Assembly: GCF_013391415.1 (NCBI RefSeq)
Contig: NZ_JACAXB010000034.1
Coordinates: 226,512-290,511, forward strand
Direction of reading: 5' to 3'
Length of the DNA stretch: 64,000 nt
DNA from: Aquitalea sp. LB_tupeE
Lineage (GTDB): Bacteria; Pseudomonadota; Gammaproteobacteria; Burkholderiales; Chromobacteriaceae
The translations under genes and the position numbers were made by a program. A model generated the notes under the pieces. That model had not been told where the DNA came from. It ran no database searches and saw only the letters and a program-made list of their open reading frames with translations. This document shows positions 9,199 to 18,634 of this stretch, one piece after another. Numbering within the stretch: position 1 is the stretch's first letter; every line of letters starts with the position of its first letter.

Positions 9199-10629
9199 TC
9201 AGCCTCGCAACATCAGTCGGAGTAGCCATTCCACTGTCCGGCCATACGGCGGGCGCGTCAGCCAGCTGCCCGCCCAGTGGCCTTGGCTGAATACCGGTTT
9301 GAGCTTGGAGAAGGTGAGAAAGCCTTCGTAGCCGTGGTAATGCCCCATGCCGGAGGGCCCCACGCCGCCAAACGGCATGCTGTCCTGCGCCACGTGCAGA
9401 ATGGTTTCATTGATACATACGCCACCGGATACGGTTTCTTGCAACACCTTGCCGATGCGCACCGGGTCGCGATCAAACAGGTAAAGCGCCAATGGACGTG
9501 GCCGGGCGTTGATGTACTCCAGCGCCTCGTCAAAACGGTGATAACTGACCACCGGCAAGATGGGGCCGAAGATTTCCTCCTGCATCAGCGCGCAATGGGC
9601 CGGGCAATCCAGTACCAGCGTCAGCGGCAGCTTGCGCACTGCGGCCAGATCTTCACCAGCCGGGTTGATCTGGCGGACTGTCGCGCCGGCAACGACCGCT
9701 TCGTCCAGCCATTGTTGCAGGCGCTGATAATGCCGTGGATGGATGATGCTGCTGTAGTCCGGGTTGTGCGCCAGCGTGGGATAGGCGCGGGTGGCAACAG
9801 CATCCAGCATGGCCAGCAGGCGGTCGCGGTCCTTGGCGTTCACCAGCACATAATCCGGTGCCACGCAGGTTTGTCCGGCATTGAGCATTTTGCCAGTCAC
9901 GATGGATTCGGCAGCACGGGCAAAGTCGGCATCCCGCGCTACCAGAGCGGGCGACTTGCCGCCCAGCTCCAGCGTCACCGGAGTAAGATTGTCCGCCGCA
10001 GCACGCATGACATGGCGTCCCACCGCCGTGGAGCCGGTAAACAACAGATGGTCAAATGGCAGGCGGGTAAAGGCCTGTGCCAGCGTGGCGTCGCCATTGA
10101 CCACCGTCACCAGCCCCGGCTCGAAATACTGCGCCACCAGCCTGGCCAGCAGTGCGCCGGTGGCGGGGGTGAGTTCGGACATCTTGATCATCACCCGATT
10201 ACCCGCCGCCAGCGCGCCAATCAAGGGGCCAAACGCCAGAAACAAGGGGTAGTTCCAGGGCACCACCACACCGACTACGCCCAGCGGCTGGGGTATCACC
10301 TGATTGCGCGCCGGGCGGAACCACAGCGAAACCGCACGACGTTGCGGGCGCATCCAGCGGCCCAGCTGGCGGCGTGCACTGCGTAACTCTTCCAGACTGG
10401 GAAACAGTTCCAGCAAGCGGGTTTCCACCCCGCTGCGCTGGCCGAAGTCGGCATTGACTGCATCAATCAAGGCCGCGCGGTTCTGTTGTATCAGTTGCTC
10501 CAGTGCAGTCAACCAGCCACGGCGCGTCGCCAGATCGGGAAACCGTGCCGCATCGGCGGCACGGCGCATGGCGGCATAGGCCTGCTGCAGACCCTGTTCG
10601 GTGTCTGGCGGCATCGGCATGACAGGCAT
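9199..10629 (-). CDS. Aldehyde dehydrogenase, coniferyl-aldehyde-dehydrogenase type
   Basis: 476 residues from the ATG at 10629, chosen because GAGGA stands 8 bases upstream; an ATG at 10653 has no ribosome site. NAD(P)-dependent aldehyde oxidation is indicated by PWNYPLFLAFGPL (cofactor Asn), FTGSTAVGRHV, the general base Glu in LELGGKSP and the nucleophile Cys in NAGQTCVAPDY. The short length and RSARRQLGRWMRPQRRA helix are like coniferyl aldehyde dehydrogenases (CalB) and membrane-associated class 3 forms. It heads a three-gene unit with the Tat protein and GMC oxidoreductase. Broad aldehyde specificity is likely; the gene name alone does not prove lignin metabolism. Confidence 0.87.
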   Translation of the reverse strand: MPVMPMPPDTEQGLQQAYAAMRRAADAARFPDLATRRGWLTALEQLIQQNRAALIDAVNADFGQRSGVETRLLELFPSLEELRSARRQLGRWMRPQRRAVSLWFRPARNQVIPQPLGVVGVVVPWNYPLFLAFGPLIGALAAGNRVMIKMSELTPATGALLARLVAQYFEPGLVTVVNGDATLAQAFTRLPFDHLLFTGSTAVGRHVMRAAADNLTPVTLELGGKSPALVARDADFARAAESIVTGKMLNAGQTCVAPDYVLVNAKDRDRLLAMLDAVATRAYPTLAHNPDYSSIIHPRHYQRLQQWLDEAVVAGATVRQINPAGEDLAAVRKLPLTLVLDCPAHCALMQEEIFGPILPVVSYHRFDEALEYINARPRPLALYLFDRDPVRIGKVLQETVSGGVCINETILHVAQDSMPFGGVGPSGMGHYHGYEGFLTFSKLKPVFSQGHWAGSWLTRPPYGRTVEWLLRLMLRG

Positions 10630-10658
10630 TGTGCTATCCTCGTGTTGTTCCATCCGGC

Positions 10659-10687
10659 AAACGGTCGTTTAGAGCGACGACTCTAAA
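10659..10687. promoter_or_regulatory. Two overlapping palindromes in the divergent promoter region
   Basis: AAACG-GT-CGTTT (10659-10670) is immediately fused to TTTAGAG-N6-CTCTAAA (10668-10687). They lie 30 to 58 bases upstream of the aldehyde dehydrogenase start and 46 bases from the divergent vWA gene start. The first is TetR-operator-like; the second has perfect 7-bp arms. They may be one compound operator or two sites for different regulators. Confidence 0.5.
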
Positions 10688-10732
10688 GCCAGAATAGCAT
10701 CAGAAATTTCCTCTGTCACCCGTGTATCCATC

Positions 10733-11929
10733 ATGCTGATCGATTTCTTTTACGCCCTGCGCGACGCCCGCTTGCCGGTATCGCTCAAGGAGTTCCTGAC
10801 CCTGCTGGAAGCACTGCGGCAAAACGTGGCGTTTGGCAGCCTGGATGCTTTTTACTACTTGTCTCGCGCCACACTGATCAAGGACGAAAAGCATTACGAC
10901 CGCTTCGATCAGGTATTCGGCCATTACTTCGAGGGCAAGACGCTGAATCTGGACGACTTGCAGCGCGACATTCCGGAAGACTGGCTGCGCAAGCAGGTAG
11001 AGAAATTTCTCAGCCCGGAAGAACAGCAGCAATTGCAGGCCATGGGCTGGGATACGCTGATGGAAACCCTGCGCCAGCGGCTGGAAGAACAGAAAGAGCG
11101 GCATCAGGGTGGCAACAAATGGATAGGCACCGGCGGCACCAGTCCCTTTGGTGCTTATGGCTACAACCCGGCGGGCATCCGCATCGGCCAGGACGAGTCG
11201 CGTCATCGCCGTGCGGTGAAGGTGTGGGACAAACGCGAATTCCGCAATTTTGACGACGCTGCCGAACTGGGCAGCCGCAATATCAAGCTGGCCTTGCGCC
11301 GGCTGCGCGAATTTGCCCGCGACGGGGCGGACGAGGAACTGGACCTTGAGGCTACCATTGCCGGCACCGCGCGCAAGGCAGGTCTGCTGGACCTGCGTAT
11401 GCGCCGCACCCTGCGTAATACGGTGAAGCTACTGGTGCTGTTTGATGTCGGCGGCTCGATGGACGACCACATCAAGGAAGTAGAAACACTGTTTTCTGCC
11501 GTCAAGAGCGAGTTCAAGCACCTGGAGTACTACTACTTCCACAACTGCGTGTACGAAACCGTGTGGAAGGACAACCGGCGGCGACAAGGCAGCAGCCTGT
11601 CCACGCTGGACCTGCTGCATACCTTTGGCAGCGATTACAAGCTGATACTGGTGGGCGACGCCACTATGAGTCCTTATGAAATCAGCCATCCAGGCGGCAG
11701 CGTGGAACACATGAACCCGGAAGCCGGCGCGGTGTGGATGCAGCGCCTGCTGGCCCATTTCCGCCATGCCGCCTGGCTCAACCCGGTGGCCGAGCGATAC
11801 TGGGGCTACACCCCGTCCTTGCAGCTGATGCAGCAACTGATGCAACAGCGCATGTTTCCGCTCACCCTTGAAGGCGTGGACCGTGCCATGCGCAGCCTGA
11901 AGCAAAGGGGAGCCTTACTGGCTCCCTAG
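10733..11929 (+). CDS. CoxE-type von Willebrand factor A domain protein
   Basis: 398 residues. The N-terminal half is helical and charged; the C-terminal half is a vWA fold with the metal-ion-dependent adhesion motif DVGGSM at 238-243, followed by DDHIKEVETLFSAVKSEFK and a strand with YYYFHNCVYE. This is the CoxE/PF05762 group, whose members usually work with a MoxR AAA+ ATPase to insert cofactors into or remodel target enzymes. No MoxR gene lies adjacent, so the partner must be elsewhere. It is divergent from the aldehyde dehydrogenase operon and its stop overlaps that of the convergent diguanylate cyclase gene by 3 bases. No convincing ribosome site is visible before the ATG. Confidence 0.8.
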   Translation: MLIDFFYALRDARLPVSLKEFLTLLEALRQNVAFGSLDAFYYLSRATLIKDEKHYDRFDQVFGHYFEGKTLNLDDLQRDIPEDWLRKQVEKFLSPEEQQQLQAMGWDTLMETLRQRLEEQKERHQGGNKWIGTGGTSPFGAYGYNPAGIRIGQDESRHRRAVKVWDKREFRNFDDAAELGSRNIKLALRRLREFARDGADEELDLEATIAGTARKAGLLDLRMRRTLRNTVKLLVLFDVGGSMDDHIKEVETLFSAVKSEFKHLEYYYFHNCVYETVWKDNRRRQGSSLSTLDLLHTFGSDYKLILVGDATMSPYEISHPGGSVEHMNPEAGAVWMQRLLAHFRHAAWLNPVAERYWGYTPSLQLMQQLMQQRMFPLTLEGVDRAMRSLKQRGALLAP

Positions 11930-14796
11930 CTTGACGGGGGAAAGTGCTGGCCGTTACCGTCGAAAGCCCGCACCTGGTCGCGTCCGGCCAGCTTGGCCTC
12001 GTACAAGGCCTGGTCGGCCAGCGCCAGGGCGACACTGGCATCTTGCTGGCTGCGGGCAAAGCTGCTGACGCCAATACTGGTACGCACCTGCAAACTGGCT
12101 CCCCCTACCTGGATGACATGACTGCGCACCGACTCGCGCAGTCGTTCGGCCAGTGCCAGCGCACCGGCCATGCCGCAACCGGGCAACAGGACGGCAAACT
12201 CCTCCCCTCCCAAACGCCCCACCACATCCACCTTGCGCACCACCTGCTGACAGAGGGCAGCAAAGTCGTGCAGCACTTTGTCACCCACCGCATGACCCCA
12301 GGTATCGTTCACCCGCTTGAAGTGGTCGATATCCAGCATCAATACAGCTACCGGATTACTGAAACGCTGGAAGCGGGCAAATTCATCGGCCAGTTTTTCC
12401 ATAAAGCTGCGTCGGTTGGCAATGCCGGTCAGGGCATCGGTGGTGGCCAGTTGGCGCAGGGTTTCTTCCTGCTGCTTGCGACTGGTGATGTCACGGTATA
12501 CCCACAACACACTGCGTAGTCGCCCCTCCACATAGATGGGCACGTGGTCGCGCTCCAGCATGCGTCCGTCTTTCAATGCCCATTCTTCCCCCAGCGCCAC
12601 TTGCCGCGTCTGCTGCAATTCTTCCATTCGTTGCAGCAACTGCTGCGGATGAGCAAAACACGATGCAGCCCGGGCCGCCACCCGCAGGCGATTTTCCTGT
12701 TTCAGTTGCTCGGGCGTCAGGTCTGGCATGAACATTTCGCAGTACTGATGATTGACCAGCACCACCTCGCCGGACTGATCCTCCAGCAGCATGGCTCCGT
12801 GAAAGTGTTCGATGATGGCCAGCAACTGGCGCTGCAAGGTGGCCAGTGCTTCTTCGGCCTCACGCCGTGCGGTGATGTCGTGAATGATGGAAAACAGCAG
12901 GGTGCGCCCGCCGGATTCCACCGGTGAGGAATGCACATCGACCGTGCGCAATTCGCCGCTGGCCAGACGATGGGTGAAGGTGAAGTGGTTGTGCGCCTGC
13001 AACAAGGCAACGCCTATGGTGCCGTGTATGCGCTCCTCGGCCATCTGGTTGATACGGCCAAGCGCCATGCCTACCAGTTCCTGTCGGGAATAGCCATAAA
13101 AACGTTCGGCTGAGGGGTTGGCATCGACAATGCAGCCCTTTTCCGGGTCGATCAGAATCATCACCGCGCCATGGTTCTGGAACAGCATGCGAAAGTGCGC
13201 TTCGCTGTCTTCCAGCAGCCGCTGGGCTTGCTTGTGGGTGGTGATGTCCTGCACCGTGCCGACAATGCGACAGACATTGCCATTGCCATCCACCTCGGTG
13301 GCCTGACCCTTGTCCAGCACCCAGATCACCTCTCCGCTGCGGCGTATCACGCGGTATTCAATGCGGTACTGGCTGGCATCCCGCTTGAGCAGGGCGCGGA
13401 TATTGTGACGCACAGTCGGCAGGTCTTCATGATGCACCAGTGCCTGCCACTGCGCCGGGTTGTCATGCAGGGTGTGATAGTCATAGCCCAGCATGTTCAC
13501 CAGTTGCTGGTTGAAATCCAGTTTTCCCAGCGCCACATGCCAGTCCCACAAGCCGATATTGGCCCCGCGCATGGCCATGTCCAGCCGCTCCTGGCTTTCA
13601 CGCAAGGCCTCTTCCGTGCGTTTGCGCTGGGTAATCTCGGAAATCAAGCCATGCCAGCGCACCGACTGGTCATCCTGCAATTCCGGTGTGGCGCGGCCTT
13701 CCACCCAGATCATGCGGCCATCCGGCAACAGAATGCGGAATTCGCATATCCACGGCAGGTGGTAGCGCAAGGCAGCCTCACCCTCCTCCCGTACCCGCTG
13801 CAGGTCGTCCGGAAATATCCGCTGGGCAACCAGTTCGGCATTGTCTTTTGCCTGCTGCGGCGAAATGCCAAACAGATTGCGCACTCCCTCGCTGACATAG
13901 ACAAACTGCCCCACCCCGTAGGGGTTGATGGTGTACATGAACAGCATGCCGGGAATATTGCTGGCTATCTTGGCCAGCCGGTCTTCGCCCTCCACCTGCT
14001 TGCTGACATCTATCCAGTAGCCCTGCACCACATCACCGGGCAACAGCTGCACATGCTCCTCCAGCCAGCACCAGCGGCCGCTGCCATGCAAAAAACGGTA
14101 GCGGCAAGTGGCAAAGCCTTCACTTTGCGCCAGACGCCAGCGCCCATCAGCCAGCGCGGCCTGATCATCCGGATGCAATCGTTGCTGCCACCACAAAGGG
14201 TCAAGCAGAATGTCTTCGGGGAAATAACCCAGAATTTCAGCCACATTGGGGCTGACTTCCTGCACCTCATGTGGCTGCGCCGGGCTACAGGAGAAAGCCA
14301 CCATCGGCCCGTTGGCAAACAGCGCATGCTGGCGATGCAGCAATTGCTGCATGCGTTTGACTTCGGTCAGATCCTGAATCACCAGTACATGGCCGGTGGC
14401 ATTACCCTGAACCAGTGGCGAAGCAGAAATACTTACCATGTGTCGGCTGCCGTCCCTGTCCGCTACCACCCATTCGCGTGGTAAGCCATTCCCCGGCATC
14501 AGACCGGCATCAAACAGCGTCAGCAAATCCCGGGCCTGACTGGGACATTCAGGCTGCAGCCCGCCGGATGCCATTGCCTTAGCCTCGCACAGCAATACCG
14601 TGCTGATGTGATGACCGCACAAGACATCGCCGCCTATGCCCAGCAGCCGCTCGGCTGCCGGGTTGCTGAGGGTGATGATGCCTGCCTCATCCAGGAGCAG
14701 CAGGGCCGCATCCATCTGGTGGAAGACATTGGAAAGCAATGCGGCTGATTGATCAGGCTGTGCGTGCAGTGGTGCGGTCAATGGTGTCTCCGGCAC
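11926..14796 (-). CDS. Multi-PAS diguanylate cyclase
   Basis: A 956-residue protein without membrane segments. About six PAS domains occupy roughly residues 19-770, several with the trailing PAC pattern (for example RIEYRVIRRSGEVIWVLDKG). The C-terminal GGDEF domain has the active motif GGEEF and, five residues before it, RKVD, which fits the RxxD inhibitory c-di-GMP site. It should therefore make c-di-GMP from two GTP with product inhibition. The PAS stack suggests sensing of cytosolic signals such as redox state or small ligands, unspecified by sequence. No EAL domain is present. The gene stands alone and ends over the last bases of the vWA gene. Confidence 0.9.
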   Translation of the reverse strand: MPETPLTAPLHAQPDQSAALLSNVFHQMDAALLLLDEAGIITLSNPAAERLLGIGGDVLCGHHISTVLLCEAKAMASGGLQPECPSQARDLLTLFDAGLMPGNGLPREWVVADRDGSRHMVSISASPLVQGNATGHVLVIQDLTEVKRMQQLLHRQHALFANGPMVAFSCSPAQPHEVQEVSPNVAEILGYFPEDILLDPLWWQQRLHPDDQAALADGRWRLAQSEGFATCRYRFLHGSGRWCWLEEHVQLLPGDVVQGYWIDVSKQVEGEDRLAKIASNIPGMLFMYTINPYGVGQFVYVSEGVRNLFGISPQQAKDNAELVAQRIFPDDLQRVREEGEAALRYHLPWICEFRILLPDGRMIWVEGRATPELQDDQSVRWHGLISEITQRKRTEEALRESQERLDMAMRGANIGLWDWHVALGKLDFNQQLVNMLGYDYHTLHDNPAQWQALVHHEDLPTVRHNIRALLKRDASQYRIEYRVIRRSGEVIWVLDKGQATEVDGNGNVCRIVGTVQDITTHKQAQRLLEDSEAHFRMLFQNHGAVMILIDPEKGCIVDANPSAERFYGYSRQELVGMALGRINQMAEERIHGTIGVALLQAHNHFTFTHRLASGELRTVDVHSSPVESGGRTLLFSIIHDITARREAEEALATLQRQLLAIIEHFHGAMLLEDQSGEVVLVNHQYCEMFMPDLTPEQLKQENRLRVAARAASCFAHPQQLLQRMEELQQTRQVALGEEWALKDGRMLERDHVPIYVEGRLRSVLWVYRDITSRKQQEETLRQLATTDALTGIANRRSFMEKLADEFARFQRFSNPVAVLMLDIDHFKRVNDTWGHAVGDKVLHDFAALCQQVVRKVDVVGRLGGEEFAVLLPGCGMAGALALAERLRESVRSHVIQVGGASLQVRTSIGVSSFARSQQDASVALALADQALYEAKLAGRDQVRAFDGNGQHFPPSS

Positions 14797-14987
14797 TCAG
14801 GATTCGATTTCATGCCCTACTTTATAGATGATGTATGGAGTGTTACTGCCGATACCGAGAAATAATCAGGAAATGCTTGAAAAAATCGCAAATTGCCACA
14901 AATTCTACTTGAGCAATCGGCAGCTTATGTCGACAATGAATCAAGCTTTCAGCACAACACGCCCCACACAGCCAAAGGAGCAACGTC

Positions 14988-15137
14988 ATGGAAACCATTT
15001 TGATGATCGCACTGATCACCGCCTTTGCCGTTGTGCTGGGCATGCTCATCAGCCCGCTGGAGAAAAAGCGCGAGCTGGTTCCCATCCGCATCCGTCGTGA
15101 TGAAGAACAGGCCCGTCCGCGCCAGCGTCGTTATTGA
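14988..15137 (+). CDS. 49-residue single-span membrane protein
   Basis: A short open frame beginning METILMIALITAFAVVLGML and ending in a basic tail (RQRRY). The ribosome site AAAGGAG lies 7 bases upstream and a good terminator follows, so it looks like a real monocistronic gene. One hydrophobic helix (residues 4-20) then a charged cytoplasmic tail of about 25 residues, rich in Arg, Lys and Glu. I do not recognise a family. Small membrane proteins of this type often modulate a transporter or kinase, but nothing here says which. Confidence 0.7.
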   Translation: METILMIALITAFAVVLGMLISPLEKKRELVPIRIRRDEEQARPRQRRY

Positions 15138-15154
15138 TACCGGCAGGCAAACAG

Positions 15155-15183
15155 AAAAAAGGCAGCTTTGGCTGCCTTTTTTG
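15155..15183. terminator. Rho-independent terminator between the small membrane protein and ftsK
   Basis: GGCAGC-TTTG-GCTGCC flanked by six A and six T, effective in both directions. It ends the 49-residue gene (plus) and could also end ftsK (minus), whose stop is at 15221. Confidence 0.85.
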
Positions 15184-15220
15184 TTATTCAGGTTGATCTG
15201 GCCAGTTCTTCAATACGCAA

Positions 15221-18200
15221 TCAGAACTCACGCTGCGGCACCAGCACGGTACGGTTGCCATTGCTCTCCATGGCACTGACGATGCCAGCGGCTTCCATTT
15301 GTTCGATCAGTCGGGCTGCACGGTTGTAGCCGATACGCAAATGGCGCTGTACGGCGGAAATGGAGGGTTTGCGGGTTTTCAGCACAATCTCCACCGCTTC
15401 GTCGTACAGTGGGTCGCTTTCGGTAGCGGCCTGCACCTTGGCCGTAGCCGCCGCCGATTCCTCATCCGCCTCGGTTTCACCGGTCAGCAAGCCTTCCACA
15501 TAGTCCGGCTCGCCCCATTGCTTGAGGAAATCCACTACCGCGTGCACTTCGTCATCGGTGACAAAAGCGCCATGCACCCGTTGCGGATAGCCGGAACCCG
15601 GCGGCAGGAACAGCATATCACCCTGACCCAGCAGGCTTTCTGCCCCCATCTGGTCCAGAATGGTACGGCTGTCTATCTTGCTGGACACCTGGAAGGCAAT
15701 CCGCGTAGGGATATTAGCCTTGATCAGACCGGTAATCACATCCACCGACGGACGCTGAGTGGCCAGAATCAAATGAATGCCCGCAGCACGGGCTTTCTGT
15801 GCCAGGCGGGCAATCAGCTCTTCAATTTTCTTGCCTGCCACCATCATCAGGTCGGCAAACTCATCCACCACCACCACGATAAAGGGCAGCTTGTGCAGCG
15901 GCTCCGGTGTTTCCGGCGTCAGGCTGAAGGGATTGGTCAGGCGGCGACCGGCCTCTTCGGCTTCGCGCACCTTGTCGTTATAACCGGCCAGATTACGCAC
16001 ACCCAGCGCACTCATCAGGCGGTAGCGGCGCTCCATCTCGCCTACGCACCAGTTAAGGGCATTGGCGGCCAGTTTCATGTCGGTGACTACCGGGGCCAAC
16101 AAATGCGGAATGTCGTTGTACACCGACAGTTCCAGCATCTTGGGGTCGATCATGATGAAGCGAACTTCGTCCGGCGTGGCTTTGTACAGCATGGACAGAA
16201 TCATCGCATTCACGCCCACCGACTTGCCGGAACCGGTGGTACCGGCCACCAGCAGGTGTGGTGCCTTGGCCAGGTCAATGGCCACCGGCTGGCCGGTAAT
16301 GTCCTTGCCAAGCGCCATGGTCAGGCGTGATGAAGGCTGCTGGAACACATCGGCCGAGAAGATTTCCGACAGACGAATCATCTGGCGCTTGGCATTGGGC
16401 AGCTCTAAGCCCATGCAGGTTTTGCCGGGAATGGTTTCCACCACCCGGATGGATGCCAGACCCAGCGCACGCGACAGGTCTTTCATCAGATTGACCACCT
16501 GATTGCCGCGCACACCAACAGCCGGCTCCACTTCGTAACGGGTAATCACCGGCCCGGCATAGGCATCCACCACGCTGACCTTGACCTTGAACTCGGCCAG
16601 TTTTTCCTCGATCAGGATGCCGCGCTCCAGCAATTCGTCTTCCGACACCACCGTAGTGGCCTCTTCGGCCGGGCGCAGCAAATCCAGCCCGGGCAGGCAG
16701 TCTTCACCGTAAATCACCGGCAGGCTGGAGCGATGTGCCGCGGCAGGGGCAGGCAGCGCCCAAGGCAAGGCAGCATCGGCCTGCGTGCCCGGCAGCGACG
16801 GCGAGGCCGCATCATCAAGCGGACTGCTGGCGATAAAGTCTGGCTGGGTTTCTACTTGCACAGTGCTGTCGGCAGCAACAGCAGCCGGCTCAATAGCTTG
16901 AGACACGGCTGGTGCAGTTGGCGTGGCATCGTCCAGCAAATGCCAGACCAGCGTGCTGTCCGCGCGCGGTGCCGCTGGCTGGGCTTGCGGCGTGCTCTCG
17001 CTGATCATAGCCCACGGCAAGTTGGCAGCAGCATTACCCGCAACGCTGCTGGCAACACTTGCTGCCGAGCCAGTCGCTGCGGCTTGTTGCCTTTGTTCCG
17101 GCCAACGCCAAGGCTGCCTCTCCGGCGGGGAGGCAGGCTGCGGTGACAGCTCTGGAGATGGCACGGGCTGCGTGACATGGGGAACAGGCAGCGCGTCCGG
17201 CTTGCCTTGCGACGGCTCCGGCATGCTTACTGTGGGTTCTGCTGCGGATGAGGCACCCCCATCAGCAAGATCCTGTTCAAGCACCATACTCACATCCACC
17301 ACGGTCTGCGGTGCAGGAGCAACTGGCTCAGGCAAGGTGGCTTCAGGGGCTGGCGCTGCTTCAGCCACCACATCTGACACATCAGCAAAGGCGCTGACCG
17401 CCTCGGACAGGGCAACATCCTCAGCGGTAGAGAGCGGAATGTCAGACTGCTCCAGCATACGACCGGCCAGGCCAGCCAAGGGCATGCTGGCGGATGGCGC
17501 ATCGGGAATATCCGCCAGCGACAAGCCCGGTGCATGCGCCGGATTTGGCTGCGGGGCGGGCGCGACGGATTTGGCTTGCGGCGCCCGGTTCTCCGGCGGA
17601 CGAATCCAGCCCTCATACGCTTTGCTTCTGGGCTGCTGCTCATGCCGGACAATTGGCGGCTCCACCGGCGGAGCTTCGCGGCGTGGCGGAGGTGTCTGGG
17701 TCTGGGTCTGGGTCTTGATCTTGAGCGGGGCCGAGCGCACCGGTTGCAAAATAACCGGTGGCTTGGGCGGTGACGGCTCGCTGTTGCGTCGTTTGCTATG
17801 CAAGGCACTGACCTGGGCACGGACTTCATGCGGGTCGATCACCGGCAGTGCACGGCTTTCAGACTGCGGCATGGCACCAGCCTTGCGCTCCGCCTGCCGA
17901 CGGCGTGTGCCGTGGTGCATATTGTGTTGCAGCTCATCCAGACCGATAACCGGCAGATTGCCGCTGACCGGAGCCGTCACTGGCTTGGGCTGTGGCTTGC
18001 TGCGACGGTAGGTGCGCTCCAGTTCCACATGGGGCAGGTCAGCCGGCGGAGCGGCACGGGTTGGCGTTGTTTGCGGGCGGACCGACGCTTCAGGCTGCGG
18101 CCGGCTTAGCGCTGCGGCAGTGGCTCGAGCCACCGCTGCTGGCTCATTGAGCAAGGTGCGCTTTGGCAACGCTGGCTCGACAAGGACATCCACCACCGTT

Positions 18201-18457
18201 TGTGTGACCGGCTCCTCTTGCGGCTCGTCGAAGCGGATAGCCACCGGCTCGCGCCTGCGTTCGCGAAACGCGGCTGGGGTGATGTCCAATTCTTCATCAT
18301 GACTGGCGCCCAGCAGGCGATCCAACCTGCCCAGCAAGCGCCCGCGCTGTTGCAGCAGGTCCTTGACCGCAGGCCACTGCCCTCCCCGCTTGCGCCAGGC
18401 CAAACCACCCGCCACACCCAAACCCATCAGTGCCAGCACAAACCACACGATCTGCAA
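15221..18457 (-). CDS. ftsK: FtsK/SpoIIIE-type DNA translocase with a single N-terminal membrane helix
   Basis: 1078 residues. The motor has Walker A GTTGSGKS (739-746), Walker [10 protein letters not shown] (about 863-871) and the [12 protein letters not shown] segment; the C-terminal winged-helix gamma domain (about 1015-1078, [22 protein letters not shown]) reads KOPS-type sequences. It pumps chromosomal DNA at the division septum. The N-terminus is unusual: only one hydrophobic helix (about 3-20), where E. coli FtsK has four, followed by about 560 residues of Pro/Ala/Gln-rich low-complexity linker. An in-frame hexamer repeat encodes a TQTQTQT tract in it. Many Neisseriales may carry a second, four-helix FtsK elsewhere; that is not visible here. 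Confidence 0.9.
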   Translation of the reverse strand: MQIVWFVLALMGLGVAGGLAWRKRGGQWPAVKDLLQQRGRLLGRLDRLLGASHDEELDITPAAFRERRREPVAIRFDEPQEEPVTQTVVDVLVEPALPKRTLLNEPAAVARATAAALSRPQPEASVRPQTTPTRAAPPADLPHVELERTYRRSKPQPKPVTAPVSGNLPVIGLDELQHNMHHGTRRRQAERKAGAMPQSESRALPVIDPHEVRAQVSALHSKRRNSEPSPPKPPVILQPVRSAPLKIKTQTQTQTPPPRREAPPVEPPIVRHEQQPRSKAYEGWIRPPENRAPQAKSVAPAPQPNPAHAPGLSLADIPDAPSASMPLAGLAGRMLEQSDIPLSTAEDVALSEAVSAFADVSDVVAEAAPAPEATLPEPVAPAPQTVVDVSMVLEQDLADGGASSAAEPTVSMPEPSQGKPDALPVPHVTQPVPSPELSPQPASPPERQPWRWPEQRQQAAATGSAASVASSVAGNAAANLPWAMISESTPQAQPAAPRADSTLVWHLLDDATPTAPAVSQAIEPAAVAADSTVQVETQPDFIASSPLDDAASPSLPGTQADAALPWALPAPAAAHRSSLPVIYGEDCLPGLDLLRPAEEATTVVSEDELLERGILIEEKLAEFKVKVSVVDAYAGPVITRYEVEPAVGVRGNQVVNLMKDLSRALGLASIRVVETIPGKTCMGLELPNAKRQMIRLSEIFSADVFQQPSSRLTMALGKDITGQPVAIDLAKAPHLLVAGTTGSGKSVGVNAMILSMLYKATPDEVRFIMIDPKMLELSVYNDIPHLLAPVVTDMKLAANALNWCVGEMERRYRLMSALGVRNLAGYNDKVREAEEAGRRLTNPFSLTPETPEPLHKLPFIVVVVDEFADLMMVAGKKIEELIARLAQKARAAGIHLILATQRPSVDVITGLIKANIPTRIAFQVSSKIDSRTILDQMGAESLLGQGDMLFLPPGSGYPQRVHGAFVTDDEVHAVVDFLKQWGEPDYVEGLLTGETEADEESAAATAKVQAATESDPLYDEAVEIVLKTRKPSISAVQRHLRIGYNRAARLIEQMEAAGIVSAMESNGNRTVLVPQREF
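17695..17715. repeat. In-frame hexanucleotide tandem repeat within ftsK
   Basis: TCTGGG occurs three times followed by TCT. On the coding strand it gives alternating Gln-Thr codons in the FtsK linker. Being a 6-bp unit, length changes would preserve the frame. Confidence 0.6.
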
Positions 18458-18589
18458 CCTCTTTCGTCATTCATCACCGCCTGCCACCCACAGCATGCAG
18501 GCGGCCAGGCAGAACAGGGCAATTCAAACCGTCGATTGTACCCTTATTTGCCAGCAAACTGCATGACACCGGCTGATAAGACAAGAATG

Positions 18590-18613
18590 AAAAAACCCCG
18601 CACCAGGCGGGGT
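18590..18613 (-). terminator. Rho-independent terminator of acnB
   Basis: AACCCCG-N7-CGGGGTT, followed on the minus strand by a run of T (the six A at 18590-18595 on the plus strand). It lies about 20 bases past the acnB stop. Confidence 0.85.
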
Positions 18614-18634
18614 TCTTGTCGATCACAAACCGGA

